Notes under the pieces: generated by a model
Told to the model about the DNA's origin: nothing
The model's database searches: none
What the model saw: only the letters and a program-made list of their open reading frames with translations
Translations under genes and position numbers: made by a program
In this document: positions 1 through 10,376 of the stretch, in pieces
How the letters are laid out: every line of letters begins with the position of its first letter
How positions within the stretch are numbered: the stretch's first letter is position 1
Source: Pseudomonas fluorescens
GTDB taxonomy: Bacteria > Pseudomonadota > Gammaproteobacteria > Pseudomonadales > Pseudomonadaceae
Assembly (NCBI RefSeq): GCF_902497855.1
Contig: NZ_CABVHU010000003.1
Location: 310,001 to 374,000, forward strand
DNA: 64,000 nucleotides
Direction of reading: 5' to 3'

Positions 1-503
1 GTGACAACCATGCGTTCATCTGGTCACGGACCGAAGTCGACCAGCAACTGTTGCAGCTGCTGTCCGATCCGCAATGGCAACCTTATCTGGTATTCCCGGG
101 CGAGTACGTCGAGCCCGAGCGAGTGACCCATGGTGTCCAGGTCGATAGCACCCGGCGCCCACTGTTCATTCTGCTGGACGCGACCTGGACCGAAGCCCGG
201 AAGATCTTTCGCAAAAGCCCCTATTTCGATGCGCTTCCGATCCTGAGCCTGCTGCCCGAAAAACTCTCCCGGTACCGGCTGCGCCGCTCGACCCGCAGCG
301 AACACCTGTGCACCGCGGAAGTGGCGGCCCTGTGCCTCGATCTGGCGGGCGATGTCGAGGCCGCGTCGGCACTGGACGCTTATTTCGATGTGTTCAGTCA
401 GCATTACCTCGATGCGAAACGTCAGCTGGAGATGAACGTTGCGACACCGGCACACGCCGAGCTGATGCCCTTCGTGCAGAACGCGGCTGCGGTGACGTGC
501 TGA
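1..503 (+). CDS. DTW-domain protein, probable tRNA-uridine aminocarboxypropyltransferase (5' partial)
   Basis: The reading frame is open from base 3 at the left edge, so the gene begins outside the window; an internal ATG at 51 is not the start because coding similarity continues upstream of it. The visible part contains the family motif LLDATWTEARK (the DTW signature region) and a downstream YRLRRS segment. Family members (TapT/YfiP) transfer the aminocarboxypropyl group of S-adenosylmethionine to a uridine in tRNA. The TGA at 501-503 is followed by about 216 bases with no gene before erdR. The family call is firm; the exact tRNA position modified is not visible here. Confidence 0.85.
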   Translation, partial: DNHAFIWSRTEVDQQLLQLLSDPQWQPYLVFPGEYVEPERVTHGVQVDSTRRPLFILLDATWTEARKIFRKSPYFDALPILSLLPEKLSRYRLRRSTRSEHLCTAEVAALCLDLAGDVEAASALDAYFDVFSQHYLDAKRQLEMNVATPAHAELMPFVQNAAAVTC

Positions 504-719
504 GCGTCGGCCATACTGCGAGCAACCGCAGGGGCCGCGTCGCTTGACCACCCCGGCTTCGCTGGGCATGCTTGGCGCCGATCAGGGCGCGGCCAGGTTT
601 GATACGCCGTATTCTTTACGTGAAAAGCTATGTAAATAGCTACGTGATTGGCGTTGAACGTGCCCTGTCGATGCAGCTCCGTGGCTGCACCTCGTTTGAA
701 AAACAGGATCATTAGAAAA

Positions 720-1370
720 ATGGCCACATACGAAATCCTGATTGCCGATGACCATCCTCTTTTTCGTAGCGCCCTGCATCAAGCGTTGACCCTCGGCCTC
801 GGTCCGGAGGTCCGTCTGGTGGAAGTGGCGAGCATTGCCGAACTTGAAACCCGCCTGGACGAAAAGGCCGACTGGGATCTGGTGCTGCTGGACCTGAACA
901 TGCCGGGTGCCTACGGTTTTTCCGGGCTGGTGCTGTTGCGTGGTCAGTATCCGCAGATTCCGGTGGTCATGGTCTCCGCCCAGGAAGAGGCATCGATCAT
1001 GGTGAAGTCCCGTGAATTCGGGGCCAGTGGTTTCATTCCCAAGTCGAGCGACCTGAGCGTCATTCAAAAAGCGGTGCGAGCGGTACTCGATGGCGACGTA
1101 TTCTGGCCACCCCAGGCGTTCGAAGCGGTGAGCGTTTCCGCGGAGGCCAAGGCTGCCAGCGCCGGCCTTGCCAGTCTGACACCGCAGCAGTTTCGGGTGT
1201 TGACCATGGTTTGCGAAGGTTTGCTGAACAAGCAGATCGCGTACGAGCTGAGCGTGTCGGAAGCGACGATCAAGGCCCACGTCACGGCGATTTTCCGTAA
1301 GCTGAATGTGCGGACCCGGACCCAGGCGGCATTGCTTCTGCAACAACTGGAGTCAATTTCGAGCCACTAA
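720..1370 (+). CDS. erdR: LuxR-type response regulator ErdR/CrbR
   Basis: A 216-residue two-domain response regulator. The N-terminal receiver has the acidic pair D10/D11 (ADDHPLF), the predicted phospho-acceptor D58 in LLDLNMPG and a conserved lysine in IPKSS. The C-terminal helix-turn-helix is of LuxR/NarL type (LTPQQFRVL...NKQIAYELSVSEATIKAHV). An upstream in-frame ATG at 648 would add 24 residues with no receiver similarity, so the ATG at 720 was chosen. The gene pair erdR-dgkA matches PA3604-PA3603, where ErdR (CrbR) controls acetate and ethanol utilisation through acsA. The partner kinase is not in this window. The name is inferred from domain order plus neighbourhood. Confidence 0.85.
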   Translation: MATYEILIADDHPLFRSALHQALTLGLGPEVRLVEVASIAELETRLDEKADWDLVLLDLNMPGAYGFSGLVLLRGQYPQIPVVMVSAQEEASIMVKSREFGASGFIPKSSDLSVIQKAVRAVLDGDVFWPPQAFEAVSVSAEAKAASAGLASLTPQQFRVLTMVCEGLLNKQIAYELSVSEATIKAHVTAIFRKLNVRTRTQAALLLQQLESISSH

Positions 1371-1444
1371 AGCGATACCATTCACGCTTTTTTGACCCGG
1401 TTTGGTCTAGCTTTCCCACTTCTTTTTAGTCAGTTGCCTACTCT

Positions 1445-1807
1445 ATGTCACCTTTCAAAGGCCAGACCGGCCTCAAACGTATCCTCAACGCCTCCGGTTA
1501 CTCGCTCGATGGCCTGCGCGCCGCCTTCACCGGCGAAGCGGCCTTTCGGCAACTGGTGTTGCTCAACGTCATCCTGGTCCCGATGTCGTTCTTTCTGAAC
1601 GTCAGCCGTGTCGAGCAGGCGCTGCTCATTGCCGTCTGTCTGTTGGCATTGATTGTCGAGTTGCTCAATTCGGCGGTGGAGGCGGCCATCGACCGCATTT
1701 CCCTTGAACTGCACCCGCTGTCGAAGAATGCAAAAGACATGGGCAGCGCCGCGCAGTTGGTGGCGTTGACCATGATCGCTTTGGTGTGGGCGGTGATCCT
1801 GCTTTAA
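1445..1807 (+). CDS. dgkA: Diacylglycerol kinase DgkA
   Basis: A 120-residue small integral membrane kinase, the usual DgkA length, with three hydrophobic segments. The signature ELLNSAVEAAIDR is present near residue 70 and KNAKDMGSAA follows, which carry the catalytic glutamate and ATP/Mg contacts of the family. It rephosphorylates diacylglycerol, released when membrane-derived glucans are made, to phosphatidic acid at the inner membrane. It lies 74 bases after erdR on the same strand, so it may be co-transcribed. Its stop codon overlaps the stop of the convergent finR gene by two bases. Confidence 0.95.
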   Translation: MSPFKGQTGLKRILNASGYSLDGLRAAFTGEAAFRQLVLLNVILVPMSFFLNVSRVEQALLIAVCLLALIVELLNSAVEAAIDRISLELHPLSKNAKDMGSAAQLVALTMIALVWAVILL

Positions 1808-2730
1808 GCGATGGTGGGCAGCACAATCTCGTCGCTGCGCTGAACCCCGGCGGTGAACGCGCGGCACAGATCGAGGAATTCGCGCATCGCCGAGGTCTGA
1901 TATTTCTGTTTGTGCCAGATGAAATAGAACTGCCGCGCCAGGTCCAGGTCCGGGGTTTCCACCGGCACCAGGCTGCCGCGGCGGAAGGCATCGCGCAGTG
2001 CCAGCCGCGAAATGCAGCCAATCCCCAGCCCTGATTCCACTGCGCGCTTGATCGCTTCGGTGTGTTCCAGTTCCAGGCGAATATTCAGCCCGCTGCGGTG
2101 GTGACGCATGGCCTGGTCAAACGTCAGTCGTGTGCCCGAGCCTTGTTCCCGCAGGATCCAGGCCTCATGGCTCAGCTCATCCATGGTCGCCGTGCCACGC
2201 GTGGCCAGTGGGTGCTGGGGCGCGCAGAACACCACCAGCTCATCCTCGACCCAGCTCTGCACTTCGATGTCCGGGTGGCTGCAGTCGCCTTCGATCAGAC
2301 CCAGATCAATTTCATAGTGGGCGACCTGCTGCACAATGTTGGCCGTGTTCTGCACATGCAGCTTCACCTGGCTTTCCGGATGACGCTGCATGAAGCTGCC
2401 GATCAGCAGGGTGGCCAGGTAATTGCCGATCGTGAGGGTCGCGCCAACCGCCAGGGAACCGAAACCGGACTTGCCGTTGAGCAGGTCTTCGATTTCCTTG
2501 GCCTGATCGAGCAGTGCCACCGCTTGCGGCAACAGCTGTTTGCCGAGGGCGTTGAGGGCCAGCCGTTTGCCCGCGCGATCGAACAGCTGGCAGCTGCACT
2601 GGCGCTCGAGCTCGGTGATCGAGGTGCTCGCCGCCGATTGCGACAGGTTGAGCAGACCGGCCGCGCGCGATACGCTTTCCTGCTGGGCGACGGCGACGAA
2701 TACTTGAAGTTGACGTAGAGTAAATCGCAT
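1804..2730 (-). CDS. finR: LysR-family regulator FinR
   Basis: A 308-residue LysR-type regulator. The N-terminal winged helix (MRFTLRQLQVF...SVSRAAGLLNLSQSAAS) is followed by the effector-binding domain. The start at 2730 is where LysR similarity begins; a longer frame exists upstream but overlaps the control region. It is divergent from fpr with 149 bases between the starts. In Pseudomonas FinR activates the adjacent ferredoxin-NADP reductase gene under superoxide or sulfite stress, and the same divergent arrangement here supports the name. Its 3' end overlaps the dgkA stop. Confidence 0.85.
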   Translation of the reverse strand: MRFTLRQLQVFVAVAQQESVSRAAGLLNLSQSAASTSITELERQCSCQLFDRAGKRLALNALGKQLLPQAVALLDQAKEIEDLLNGKSGFGSLAVGATLTIGNYLATLLIGSFMQRHPESQVKLHVQNTANIVQQVAHYEIDLGLIEGDCSHPDIEVQSWVEDELVVFCAPQHPLATRGTATMDELSHEAWILREQGSGTRLTFDQAMRHHRSGLNIRLELEHTEAIKRAVESGLGIGCISRLALRDAFRRGSLVPVETPDLDLARQFYFIWHKQKYQTSAMREFLDLCRAFTAGVQRSDEIVLPTIA

Positions 2731-2879
2731 ATCGATATAACCGATAACCCTTATCTTAATAATCCAGTTAACAGATATTGTGGCTGCCATTAGAATGCGA
2801 TGCAATTGCGCACAGCCACTCATTTTTTGCAGGGCAGGCGCCAAGCGCGCGCAGACACATCTCCAGGAGTCCCACGTAC
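2731..2879. promoter_or_regulatory. finR-fpr divergent control region
   Basis: This 149-base stretch separates the two divergent starts and is AT-rich in its left half (around 2730-2790: ATATCGATATAACC, TTATCTTAATAATCC). FinR would be expected to bind here and act on both promoters. No operator can be pinned down by eye. A Shine-Dalgarno-like CAGGAG around 2861 precedes fpr. Confidence 0.5.
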
Positions 2880-3659
2880 ATGAGCAACATGAACCACGAG
2901 CGTGTCCTCAGTGTTCACCACTGGAACGACACTCTGTTCAGCTTCAAGTGCACCCGCGATCCGGGCCTGCGCTTCGAGAACGGTCAGTTCGTGATGATCG
3001 GCCTGCAACAGCCCAACGGCCGCCCGCTTATGCGTGCCTACTCGATTGCCAGCCCGAACTGGGAAGAGCATCTGGAGTTCTTCAGCATCAAGGTGCCTGA
3101 TGGCCCGCTGACTTCCCAGCTGCAGCACCTGAAGGAAGGCGACGAGATCATCATCAGCAAAAAGCCTACCGGCACGCTGGTGCTGGATGACTTGAAGCCT
3201 GGCAAACATTTGTACCTGCTCAGCACCGGTACCGGCCTGGCGCCGTTCATGAGCGTCATCCAGGACCCGGAAACCTACGAGCGTTTCGAAAAAGTGATCC
3301 TGTGCCACGGCGTGCGTTACGTCAACGAAGTCGCCTACCGCGAATTCATCACCGAGCACCTGCCGCAGAACGAGTTCTTCGGCGACGCCCTGCGTGACAA
3401 GTTGATCTACTACCCGACCGTGACCCGTGAGCCGTTCGAGAACGAAGGTCGCCTGACCGACTTGATGCGTAGCGGCAAGCTGTTCAGCGACATCGGCCTG
3501 CCACCGATCAACCCGCAGGACGACCGTGCCATGTTGTGCGGCAGCCCGAGCATGCTCGACGAGACCAGCGACGTGTTGAACAGCTTCGGCCTGAAAGTCT
3601 CGCCGCGGATGCGCGAGCCGGGTGACTACCTGATCGAGCGTGCGTTCGTCGAGAAATAA
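2880..3659 (+). CDS. fpr: Ferredoxin-NADP+ reductase Fpr
   Basis: A 259-residue FAD enzyme that moves electrons between NADP(H) and ferredoxin or flavodoxin in the cytoplasm, supporting Fe-S cluster repair and oxidative stress defence. The FAD-binding motif RAYSIASPN lies near residues 50-60 and the NADP site motif STGTGLAPF near 110-120. The C-terminal region LIERAFVEK is typical of bacterial subclass I enzymes. The ATG at 2880 gives the standard MSNMNHERV start; the longer upstream frame lacks similarity. It is divergent from finR and is followed by a REP pair. Confidence 0.95.
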   Translation: MSNMNHERVLSVHHWNDTLFSFKCTRDPGLRFENGQFVMIGLQQPNGRPLMRAYSIASPNWEEHLEFFSIKVPDGPLTSQLQHLKEGDEIIISKKPTGTLVLDDLKPGKHLYLLSTGTGLAPFMSVIQDPETYERFEKVILCHGVRYVNEVAYREFITEHLPQNEFFGDALRDKLIYYPTVTREPFENEGRLTDLMRSGKLFSDIGLPPINPQDDRAMLCGSPSMLDETSDVLNSFGLKVSPRMREPGDYLIERAFVEK

Positions 3660-3677
3660 CCTGTAGGCGCTGGCTTG

Positions 3678-3777
3678 TGTAGGAGCTGGCTTGCCAGCGA
3701 AGGCCTTGAATGCGCCGCGTTTACCCGGTAAACACGCGTTATCGTTAACGACCTTCGCTGGCAAGCCAGCTCCTACA
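3678..3777. repeat. REP inverted pair (REPIN)
   Basis: TGTAGGAGCTGGCTTGCCAG begins at 3678 and its inverted copy ends at 3777, with about 45 unique bases between. This is the standard Pseudomonas extragenic palindromic doublet, at the 3' end of fpr. A shorter degenerate copy of the head, TGTAGGCGCTGGCTTG, lies just before it at 3662. Confidence 0.9.
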
Positions 3778-3778
3778 G

Positions 3779-3817
3779 AAAGCCCGCATGATCTGAGAAG
3801 GTCATGCGGGCTTTTTT
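3779..3817. terminator. Bidirectional Rho-independent terminator between fpr and trmO
   Basis: AAAGCCCGCATGA pairs with TCATGCGGGCTTT around an eight-base loop and is followed by a T run. It can serve the plus-strand fpr transcript. The T run also contains the TAA stop of the minus-strand trmO gene. Confidence 0.85.
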
Positions 3818-4517
3818 ATGCCCGGGATACGGGGATGACTTCGAGCACGCGGATCAGCTCCGGCGTCGGGTAATGCCACCGCACATCCACATCCCAGAAC
3901 TGCGCCCCATATTCCCGCTCCGGCGCAGGCGTCTGATAGGCCGGGCGCGGATCCTGCGCCAGACACTGCTCGATCAGCTCGACCAAGGGCTCACCAAGGC
4001 GCTGAGCGTGCCCGTGCGCCTGTTGCAATGCCGAATCCGTCCACTGCACGGGAATCATCTGTGGCGCAGCGCTGGCGATGCTGTTGGAGGCTGTATCGAT
4101 GATATCGGCGTATGGCACGTAGGGTTTGATGTCGAGGATCGGCGTGCCGTCGAGCAGGTCGATGCCGGAGATCCACAGGCGATCGGCTTCGACCTTGTCC
4201 AGCTTGACCACTGACTGCCCGATGCCATTGGGCCGATGCGTCGCACGGGTGGCAAACACCCCCATGGATTTGTTGCCGCCGAGGCGAGGCGGGCGGACTT
4301 TCAGGCGTGGCTTTTCTTCCAGGGCCTGATGGAACAGGAACAGCAGCCAGACATGGCTGACCTGTTCCAGGCCCTGCACCGCGTCTCCCTGATCGAACGG
4401 CGCCACCAGTTCCAGCACGCCGCGAGCGGCCGGGGCCAGTTGCGGCTGGCGTGGGATGGCGAACTTCTCCTTGAAACAGGAGCGCACGAAACCGATGGGG
4501 GAGACGCTGTAGGTCAT
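3816..4517 (-). CDS. tsaA: tRNA (N6-threonylcarbamoyladenosine(37)-N6)-methyltransferase TrmO (TsaA/YaeB)
   Basis: A 233-residue TsaA/TrmO family protein. It uses S-adenosylmethionine to methylate t6A37 of threonine tRNA. Family segments are visible: SPIGFVRSCFKEKFAIPRQP at the N-terminus, GVFATRATHRPNGIG near residue 95 and LDGTPILDIKPYVPYAD near 125. The long C-terminal extension (YGAQFWDVDVRW...) matches the gammaproteobacterial form. The ATG at 4517 was chosen because the family starts at TYSVSPIGFV. It follows the YehS-like gene by 14 bases, suggesting one transcript. Confidence 0.92.
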   Translation of the reverse strand: MTYSVSPIGFVRSCFKEKFAIPRQPQLAPAARGVLELVAPFDQGDAVQGLEQVSHVWLLFLFHQALEEKPRLKVRPPRLGGNKSMGVFATRATHRPNGIGQSVVKLDKVEADRLWISGIDLLDGTPILDIKPYVPYADIIDTASNSIASAAPQMIPVQWTDSALQQAHGHAQRLGEPLVELIEQCLAQDPRPAYQTPAPEREYGAQFWDVDVRWHYPTPELIRVLEVIPVSRA

Positions 4518-4531
4518 GGGTTGGGGCGCGC

Positions 4532-5002
4532 TTATTGCGGGCGCACGCGCAGGGTCAGGCCCTTGAGGAAGTTGCGCAGCAACTGGTCGCCGCACGCACG
4601 GTAGTTGGTGTGGCCGAACTTGCGGAACAGCGCGCTCAACTCCGGCTTGGACACCGGGAACTCGGAGGCCTTGAGGATCGCGTGCATGTCGTCTTCCTTC
4701 AGTTCGAAGGCCACCCGCAGCTTCTTCAGGATGATGTTGTTGGTCACCGGCGTTTCGATCGGCTGCGGCGGACGGCTTTCGTCCTTGCCGCGCTTGAAGA
4801 TCACCAGGCCATCGAGGAAGTGCGCCATGACCTCGTCCGGGCAGCGGACGAAGCCTTCTTCGTCTTCTTCTTTCTTGTCCAGGTACGTCAGCAGGTCTGG
4901 CAGAGTCACGTCCATGCCGCCGAGCTTGATGATCTCGATGACTTTCTTGTCGCTGATGTCGAGCATGTAGCGCACGCTGCGCAGTACGTCGTTATGAATC
5001 AT
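4532..5002 (-). CDS. DUF1456 family protein (YehS-like)
   Basis: A 156-residue cytoplasmic protein made of two DUF1456 repeats: IHNDVLRSVRYMLDI at the start and NNIILKKLRVAFEL at about residue 85, each followed by an alpha-helical block. E. coli YehS is the named homologue and no biochemical role is established. The ATG at 5002 places the first repeat at the N-terminus; an ATG nine bases upstream is less likely. It lies just before trmO on the same strand. Confidence 0.85.
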   Translation of the reverse strand: MIHNDVLRSVRYMLDISDKKVIEIIKLGGMDVTLPDLLTYLDKKEEDEEGFVRCPDEVMAHFLDGLVIFKRGKDESRPPQPIETPVTNNIILKKLRVAFELKEDDMHAILKASEFPVSKPELSALFRKFGHTNYRACGDQLLRNFLKGLTLRVRPQ

Positions 5003-5077
5003 GGTGTGCAATCCTGATAGTCGGCAGTGGGCGTCGCATAAGCAGCGGCGCCAGAATGTGTGGCGGCGTGAAAAGTC

Positions 5078-5788
5078 TTAGAACTTCTCTTTGCCGGACA
5101 GGTAGCGCCATTGCCCCAAGGGCACTTTGCCAATGGATACACCGCCAATGCGGATCCGGCGGATGGCAACGACCTTCAGGCCGACGGCCTGGCAGAACAG
5201 GGCGATCACCCCCGGTTGTGGGTTCTTCATCGCAAAACGCAGGCGGTTTTCGTTCTGCCAGCTGGCTTTGACCGGCGGCAGTTCCTTGCCCTTGTAGGTC
5301 AGGCCGTGGTTCAGGCGATTGAGACCATGAGCCACCATGTCGCCTTCAACCTCGACCACATACTCTTGCTCGATCTTGGCGGAGTCTGCGGTCAATTTGC
5401 GCAGGATCTTCCAGTCCTGGGTGAACACCAGCAAGCCGCTGGCATTGGCCTGCAGGTCGGTGCTGGCGGTCAGGCGCAGGAAGTGGCCCTTGAGCGGACG
5501 TTTGCTGAAGCGGTGTTCTTCGCTCAGGGTCTCGGCGCTGATGGTCGCCAGGGCCGTGTCCGCATCCATGCCCGCCGGAACGTTGAACAGGATGGTCACC
5601 GGCTCGGGCGCAGTGGCTTTCGCTTCTGGATCGAGCTCGACTTTTTGGGTGCCGACCTTGAACTGCGGCTCGTCGATGACCTCACCGTCCACGGTGACCC
5701 AGCCGCCCTCGATGAACAGCTCAGCCTCCCGACGGGAACAGCCGACGAGTTCGATGAGGCGTTTGGAGAGTCGAATCGGGTCAGTCAT
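5078..5788 (-). CDS. RsuA/RluF-like RNA pseudouridine synthase with an atypical active-site motif
   Basis: A 236-residue protein with an N-terminal S4 RNA-binding domain (RLSKRLIELVGCSRREAELFI) and a pseudouridine synthase fold. The family normally carries a catalytic aspartate five residues before the conserved Gly-Leu-Leu (GRLDxxTxGLL). Here the segment reads DLQANASGLLVFTQD, which puts Gln113 at that position and Asp111 two residues earlier. The C-terminal motif LGQWRYLSG is retained. The ATG at 5788 begins MTDPIRLSKR; upstream codons in the frame run into a REP element. Family membership is clear but activity on rRNA is uncertain. Confidence 0.8.
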   Translation of the reverse strand: MTDPIRLSKRLIELVGCSRREAELFIEGGWVTVDGEVIDEPQFKVGTQKVELDPEAKATAPEPVTILFNVPAGMDADTALATISAETLSEEHRFSKRPLKGHFLRLTASTDLQANASGLLVFTQDWKILRKLTADSAKIEQEYVVEVEGDMVAHGLNRLNHGLTYKGKELPPVKASWQNENRLRFAMKNPQPGVIALFCQAVGLKVVAIRRIRIGGVSIGKVPLGQWRYLSGKEKF

Positions 5789-5874
5789 GACAGGGCCGTA
5801 ACAAAAAAGGGGTGGGCATTGTACCTGCTGGGCGCCGGTTAAGCCCGGCTCGATTTGCACCGTACAGCTTTTCG

Positions 5875-5994
5875 TGTAGTAGCTGGCTTGCTGGCGAAGG
5901 CGTCCTGTAGGAGCGAGGCTTGCCCGCGAAGGGAGCACCTCGGTCTATCTGACCGACTGCGGTGCTCCCTTCGCGGGCAAGCCTCGCTCCTACA
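5875..5994. repeat. Single REP plus REP inverted pair
   Basis: A solitary TAGCTGGCTTGCTGGCGAAGG near 5879 is followed by an inverted doublet from TGTAGGAGCGAGGCTTGC at 5906 to its reverse copy ending at 5994. It sits between two minus-strand genes. Confidence 0.9.
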
Positions 5995-6010
5995 GCGGTC
6001 CTGCGTTGTG

Positions 6011-6484
6011 TCAGCCATTGCGCGTGCGTTGCTGGATTTGGCGCAGGCGCATGTGCAACAGCGGATAGGGCTGGCCCATGCCATCGACTTCCGAGCGACC
6101 GATCACCTCAAAGCCCTGCTTGAGGTAGAACCCCAGGGCTTGCGGGTTCTGCTCGTTGACGTCCAGTTCATCGGCATTCAGGTGTTCCAAAGCATACCGC
6201 AGCAGCTGCTTGCCCAGCCCCTGGCCGCGGTGCGCCGGGTCGATGAAGAGCATTTCGATCTTGCCCGCCGCGACCCCGGCAAACCCGGTGATGCGCTGGC
6301 GCGAGTCTTTGGTGCAGATCAGCATGACCGCATCCAGGTAGCGGGTCAGCACCAGGTTCTTCAGCAGTTCGATGTAACTGTCGGGCAGAAAGTCATGGGT
6401 GGCGCGCACCGAGGCTTCCCACACCTGCGTCAGTTCTTCGTAGTCGCTCTGTTTCGGCGTCTGGACGACCGAATGTTGGCGCAT
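6011..6484 (-). CDS. GNAT family N-acetyltransferase
   Basis: A 157-residue acetyltransferase with the acetyl-CoA pyrophosphate loop RGQGLG at residues 86-91, preceded by the beta-strand IEMLFIDPAH and followed by the motif B segment LDVNEQNPQALGFYLKQGFEV. It resembles E. coli YjaB-type enzymes. The substrate cannot be told from sequence. The ATG at 6484 was chosen because the conserved region starts soon after it; a longer frame adds 16 residues without similarity. Confidence 0.85.
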   Translation of the reverse strand: MRQHSVVQTPKQSDYEELTQVWEASVRATHDFLPDSYIELLKNLVLTRYLDAVMLICTKDSRQRITGFAGVAAGKIEMLFIDPAHRGQGLGKQLLRYALEHLNADELDVNEQNPQALGFYLKQGFEVIGRSEVDGMGQPYPLLHMRLRQIQQRTRNG

Positions 6485-6546
6485 GGCCGAATGCCCCTTT
6501 TGGCGGTTGATCGAGCGAGTCCTTTCTCCCACAAAACGATAGACGT

Positions 6547-6584
6547 AAAAAAGCCCCGCATCTCGTCAGGAGAGCAGGGCTTTT
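6547..6584 (-). terminator. Rho-independent terminator of rimO
   Basis: On the minus strand AAAAGCCCTGC pairs with GCGGGGCTTTTTT around a loop containing TCTCCTGACGAGAT, ending in a T run. It lies 15 bases after the rimO stop. Confidence 0.85.
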
Positions 6585-6598
6585 CGTATTTATTGCGT

Positions 6599-7936
<1,338 letters not shown>

Positions 7937-8223
7937 GTCTAACCTCGGTATTTGTGACGCCTCCAGCCGAAGACGGCAAGGCGACAGACGGGCGTTTGGC
8001 ACGCCTCTGATCAAAAAGTGCGCAATTCTAGCGATGAGAGGCGCACTTGACCAGCTTTATACGGGGAAATACGACGAGTGCTGCGTTATGCTTCGCGCCG
8101 TTACACATTGCCGATTTTCTACAGTCAATAAAACGTCTGTAACAGCGTGTAAAACAGCGCATGCTGCACGGCAAGCATAGTGTTTTTTCTTAAGCGATTC
8201 GGGTCTGGATGCAGGAGTGGTGG

Positions 8224-10125
8224 ATGGGGCAGGCAAGTAGTCAGGCGGCGGGTTCCGAGCACTCGGCGGCCAAGCCGATCGGCATGCTGGTCGCGGCGGT
8301 CGGGGTGGTGTATGGCGATATCGGTACGAGCCCGCTGTACACCCTCAAAGAAGTGTTTTCCGGTGGCTACGGCGTGCCCGTCACCCATGATGGGGTGCTG
8401 GGGATTCTGGCGCTGATCTTCTGGTCGCTGATCTGGGTCGTCTCGATCAAGTACATGATGTTTGTCCTGCGCGCCGATAACCAGGGCGAAGGCGGGATCA
8501 TGGCCCTTACCGCGCTGGCCCGGCGGGCGGCGGCAGGGCATGCCCGGTTGCGTACCCTGCTGGTGGTGTGCGGGCTGATCGGTGCGGCGCTGTTTTATGG
8601 CGACAGCATGATCACGCCGGCGATTTCCGTACTCTCGGCCATTGAAGGCCTGGGACTGGCATTCGACGGCATCGACCATTGGGTGGTGCCGCTGTCGTTG
8701 ATCGTGCTGGTGGCACTCTTCCTGATTCAACGTCACGGTACCGCGCGGATCGGCATTCTGTTCGGGCCGATCATGGTCACTTGGTTTGTCGTGCTGGGGG
8801 CGCTGGGGGTCTACGGCATCCTGCAGCACCCGGAAGTGTTGCAGGCAATGAACCCGGTGTGGGGCGTGCGTTTCTTCATCGTGCATCCGGGCATGGGCGT
8901 GGCAATCCTTGGCGCAGTGGTGCTGGCGTTGACCGGTGCCGAAGCGCTGTACGCCGACATGGGCCACTTTGGCCGCAAGCCGATTGCCCGCGCGTGGTTC
9001 ATCCTGGTGTTGCCGGCACTGGTGCTGAACTACTTCGGCCAGGGCGCGCTGCTGCTCGGTGACCCGGAAGCCGCCCGCAACCCGTTCTACCTGCTGGCAC
9101 CGAGCTGGGCGTTGATTCCGCTGGTCGGCCTGTCGACCATGGCGACGGTGATTGCCTCCCAGGCGGTCATCTCCGGGGCGTTCTCCCTCACCCGTCAGGC
9201 GATCCAGCTCGGCTACATTCCGCGCATGCACATCCAGCACACCTCCAGTGCCGAACAGGGCCAGATCTACATCGGCGCGGTGAACTGGTCGCTGATGGTC
9301 GGCGTGATCCTGTTGGTCCTGGGGTTCGAATCCTCCGGCGCCCTGGCCTCGGCCTACGGTGTGGCCGTGACCGGCACCATGCTGATGACCACCATCCTGG
9401 TGTCGGCGGTGATGTTGTTGTTGTGGAAATGGCCACCGGTCCTCGCCGTTCCGGTGTTGCTCGGCTTCCTGTTGGTGGACGGCCTGTACTTCGCCGCCAA
9501 CGTGCCGAAGATCGTTCAGGGCGGGGCGTTCCCGGTGATCGCCGGTATTGTGCTGTTCGTGCTGATGACCACCTGGAAGCGCGGCAAGCAACTGCTGGTC
9601 GACCGAATCGACGAGGGTGGATTGCCGCTGCCGATTTTCATCAGCAGCATCGCCGTCCAGCCACCGCATCGCGTCCAGGGCACCGCGGTGTTCCTCACCG
9701 CGCGTCCGGATGCCGTGCCCCATGCGCTGTTGCACAACCTGCTGCATAACCAGGTATTACACGAGCAAGTAGTGCTGCTGACGGTGGTCTACGAAGACAT
9801 TCCGCGGGTGCCGCCGACGCGGCGCTTCGAGGTCGAATCCCACGGCGAAGGCTTCTTCCGGGTGATCCTGCACTTTGGTTTCATCGATGAGCCGGACGTG
9901 CCGCAGGCGCTGAAACTGTGTCATCTCGATGACCTGGATTTCAGCCCGATGCGCACCACCTACTTCCTCAGCCGCGAGACGGTCATCGCCTCCAAACTCG
10001 TCGGCATGGCCCGCTGGCGCGAGGCGCTGTTTGCCTTCATGTTGCAGAACGCCAACGGTAATTTGCGGTTCTTCAATCTGCCGTTGAACCGGGTGATTGA
10101 GTTGGGTACCCAGGTAGAAATGTAA
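8224..10125 (+). CDS. kup: Potassium transport protein Kup
   Basis: A 633-residue KUP/HAK/KT potassium-proton symporter. About twelve hydrophobic segments occupy the first 430 residues, opened by the signature [16 protein letters not shown], then a cytoplasmic C-terminal domain. It takes up K+ at low external levels. Two ATGs, 8209 and 8224, are in frame; AGGAG at 8212-8216 is eight bases before 8224, so that start is preferred. A strong terminator follows. Confidence 0.95.
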   Translation: MGQASSQAAGSEHSAAKPIGMLVAAVGVVYGDIGTSPLYTLKEVFSGGYGVPVTHDGVLGILALIFWSLIWVVSIKYMMFVLRADNQGEGGIMALTALARRAAAGHARLRTLLVVCGLIGAALFYGDSMITPAISVLSAIEGLGLAFDGIDHWVVPLSLIVLVALFLIQRHGTARIGILFGPIMVTWFVVLGALGVYGILQHPEVLQAMNPVWGVRFFIVHPGMGVAILGAVVLALTGAEALYADMGHFGRKPIARAWFILVLPALVLNYFGQGALLLGDPEAARNPFYLLAPSWALIPLVGLSTMATVIASQAVISGAFSLTRQAIQLGYIPRMHIQHTSSAEQGQIYIGAVNWSLMVGVILLVLGFESSGALASAYGVAVTGTMLMTTILVSAVMLLLWKWPPVLAVPVLLGFLLVDGLYFAANVPKIVQGGAFPVIAGIVLFVLMTTWKRGKQLLVDRIDEGGLPLPIFISSIAVQPPHRVQGTAVFLTARPDAVPHALLHNLLHNQVLHEQVVLLTVVYEDIPRVPPTRRFEVESHGEGFFRVILHFGFIDEPDVPQALKLCHLDDLDFSPMRTTYFLSRETVIASKLVGMARWREALFAFMLQNANGNLRFFNLPLNRVIELGTQVEM

Positions 10126-10133
10126 CCCCCATC

Positions 10134-10173
10134 AAAAAGCCCCCGTTGCCATTTAGGCAGCGGGGGCTTTTTT
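10134..10173 (+). terminator. Rho-independent terminator of kup
   Basis: AAAAAGCCCCCGTTGCC pairs with GGCAGCGGGGGCTTTTTT around a short loop ATTTA, eight bases after the kup stop. Confidence 0.92.
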
Positions 10174-10206
10174 GTGGGCGGTGACTGGAGTCGAATTGCG
10201 GTCCCC

Positions 10207-10296
10207 TGTGGGAGCGAGCCTGCTCGCGAATGCGTCGGGCCAGTCGACATCAATGTTGAATGATAAACCGCATTCGCGAGCAGGCTCGCTCCCACA
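10207..10296. repeat. REP inverted pair, GTGGGAGC subtype
   Basis: TGTGGGAGCGAGCCTGCTCG at 10207 and its inverted copy ending at 10296 flank about 35 unique bases. This subtype also occurs at 32577 and 35492. Confidence 0.9.
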
Positions 10297-10319
10297 TTGG
10301 AATTGTGGTGTGTACGAAA

Positions 10320-10364
10320 TGAAAAAAGACCCCGGTACCGTGAGGCAGCGAGGGCTTTTTTGCG
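10320..10364 (-). terminator. Terminator of the mprF-virJ-like operon
   Basis: On the minus strand AAAAAAGCCCTCGCTGCC pairs, with three or four mismatches or wobbles, with GGTACCGGGGTCTTTTTT around the loop TCAC. It lies 13 bases after the stop of the downstream gene of the operon. Confidence 0.75.
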
Positions 10365-10376
10365 GCTGGCCTCAGA

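Noticed and set aside
8125..9747. Long minus-strand open frame opposite kup
   Set aside because: His/Gln-rich shadow of a membrane transporter frame; no ribosome site.
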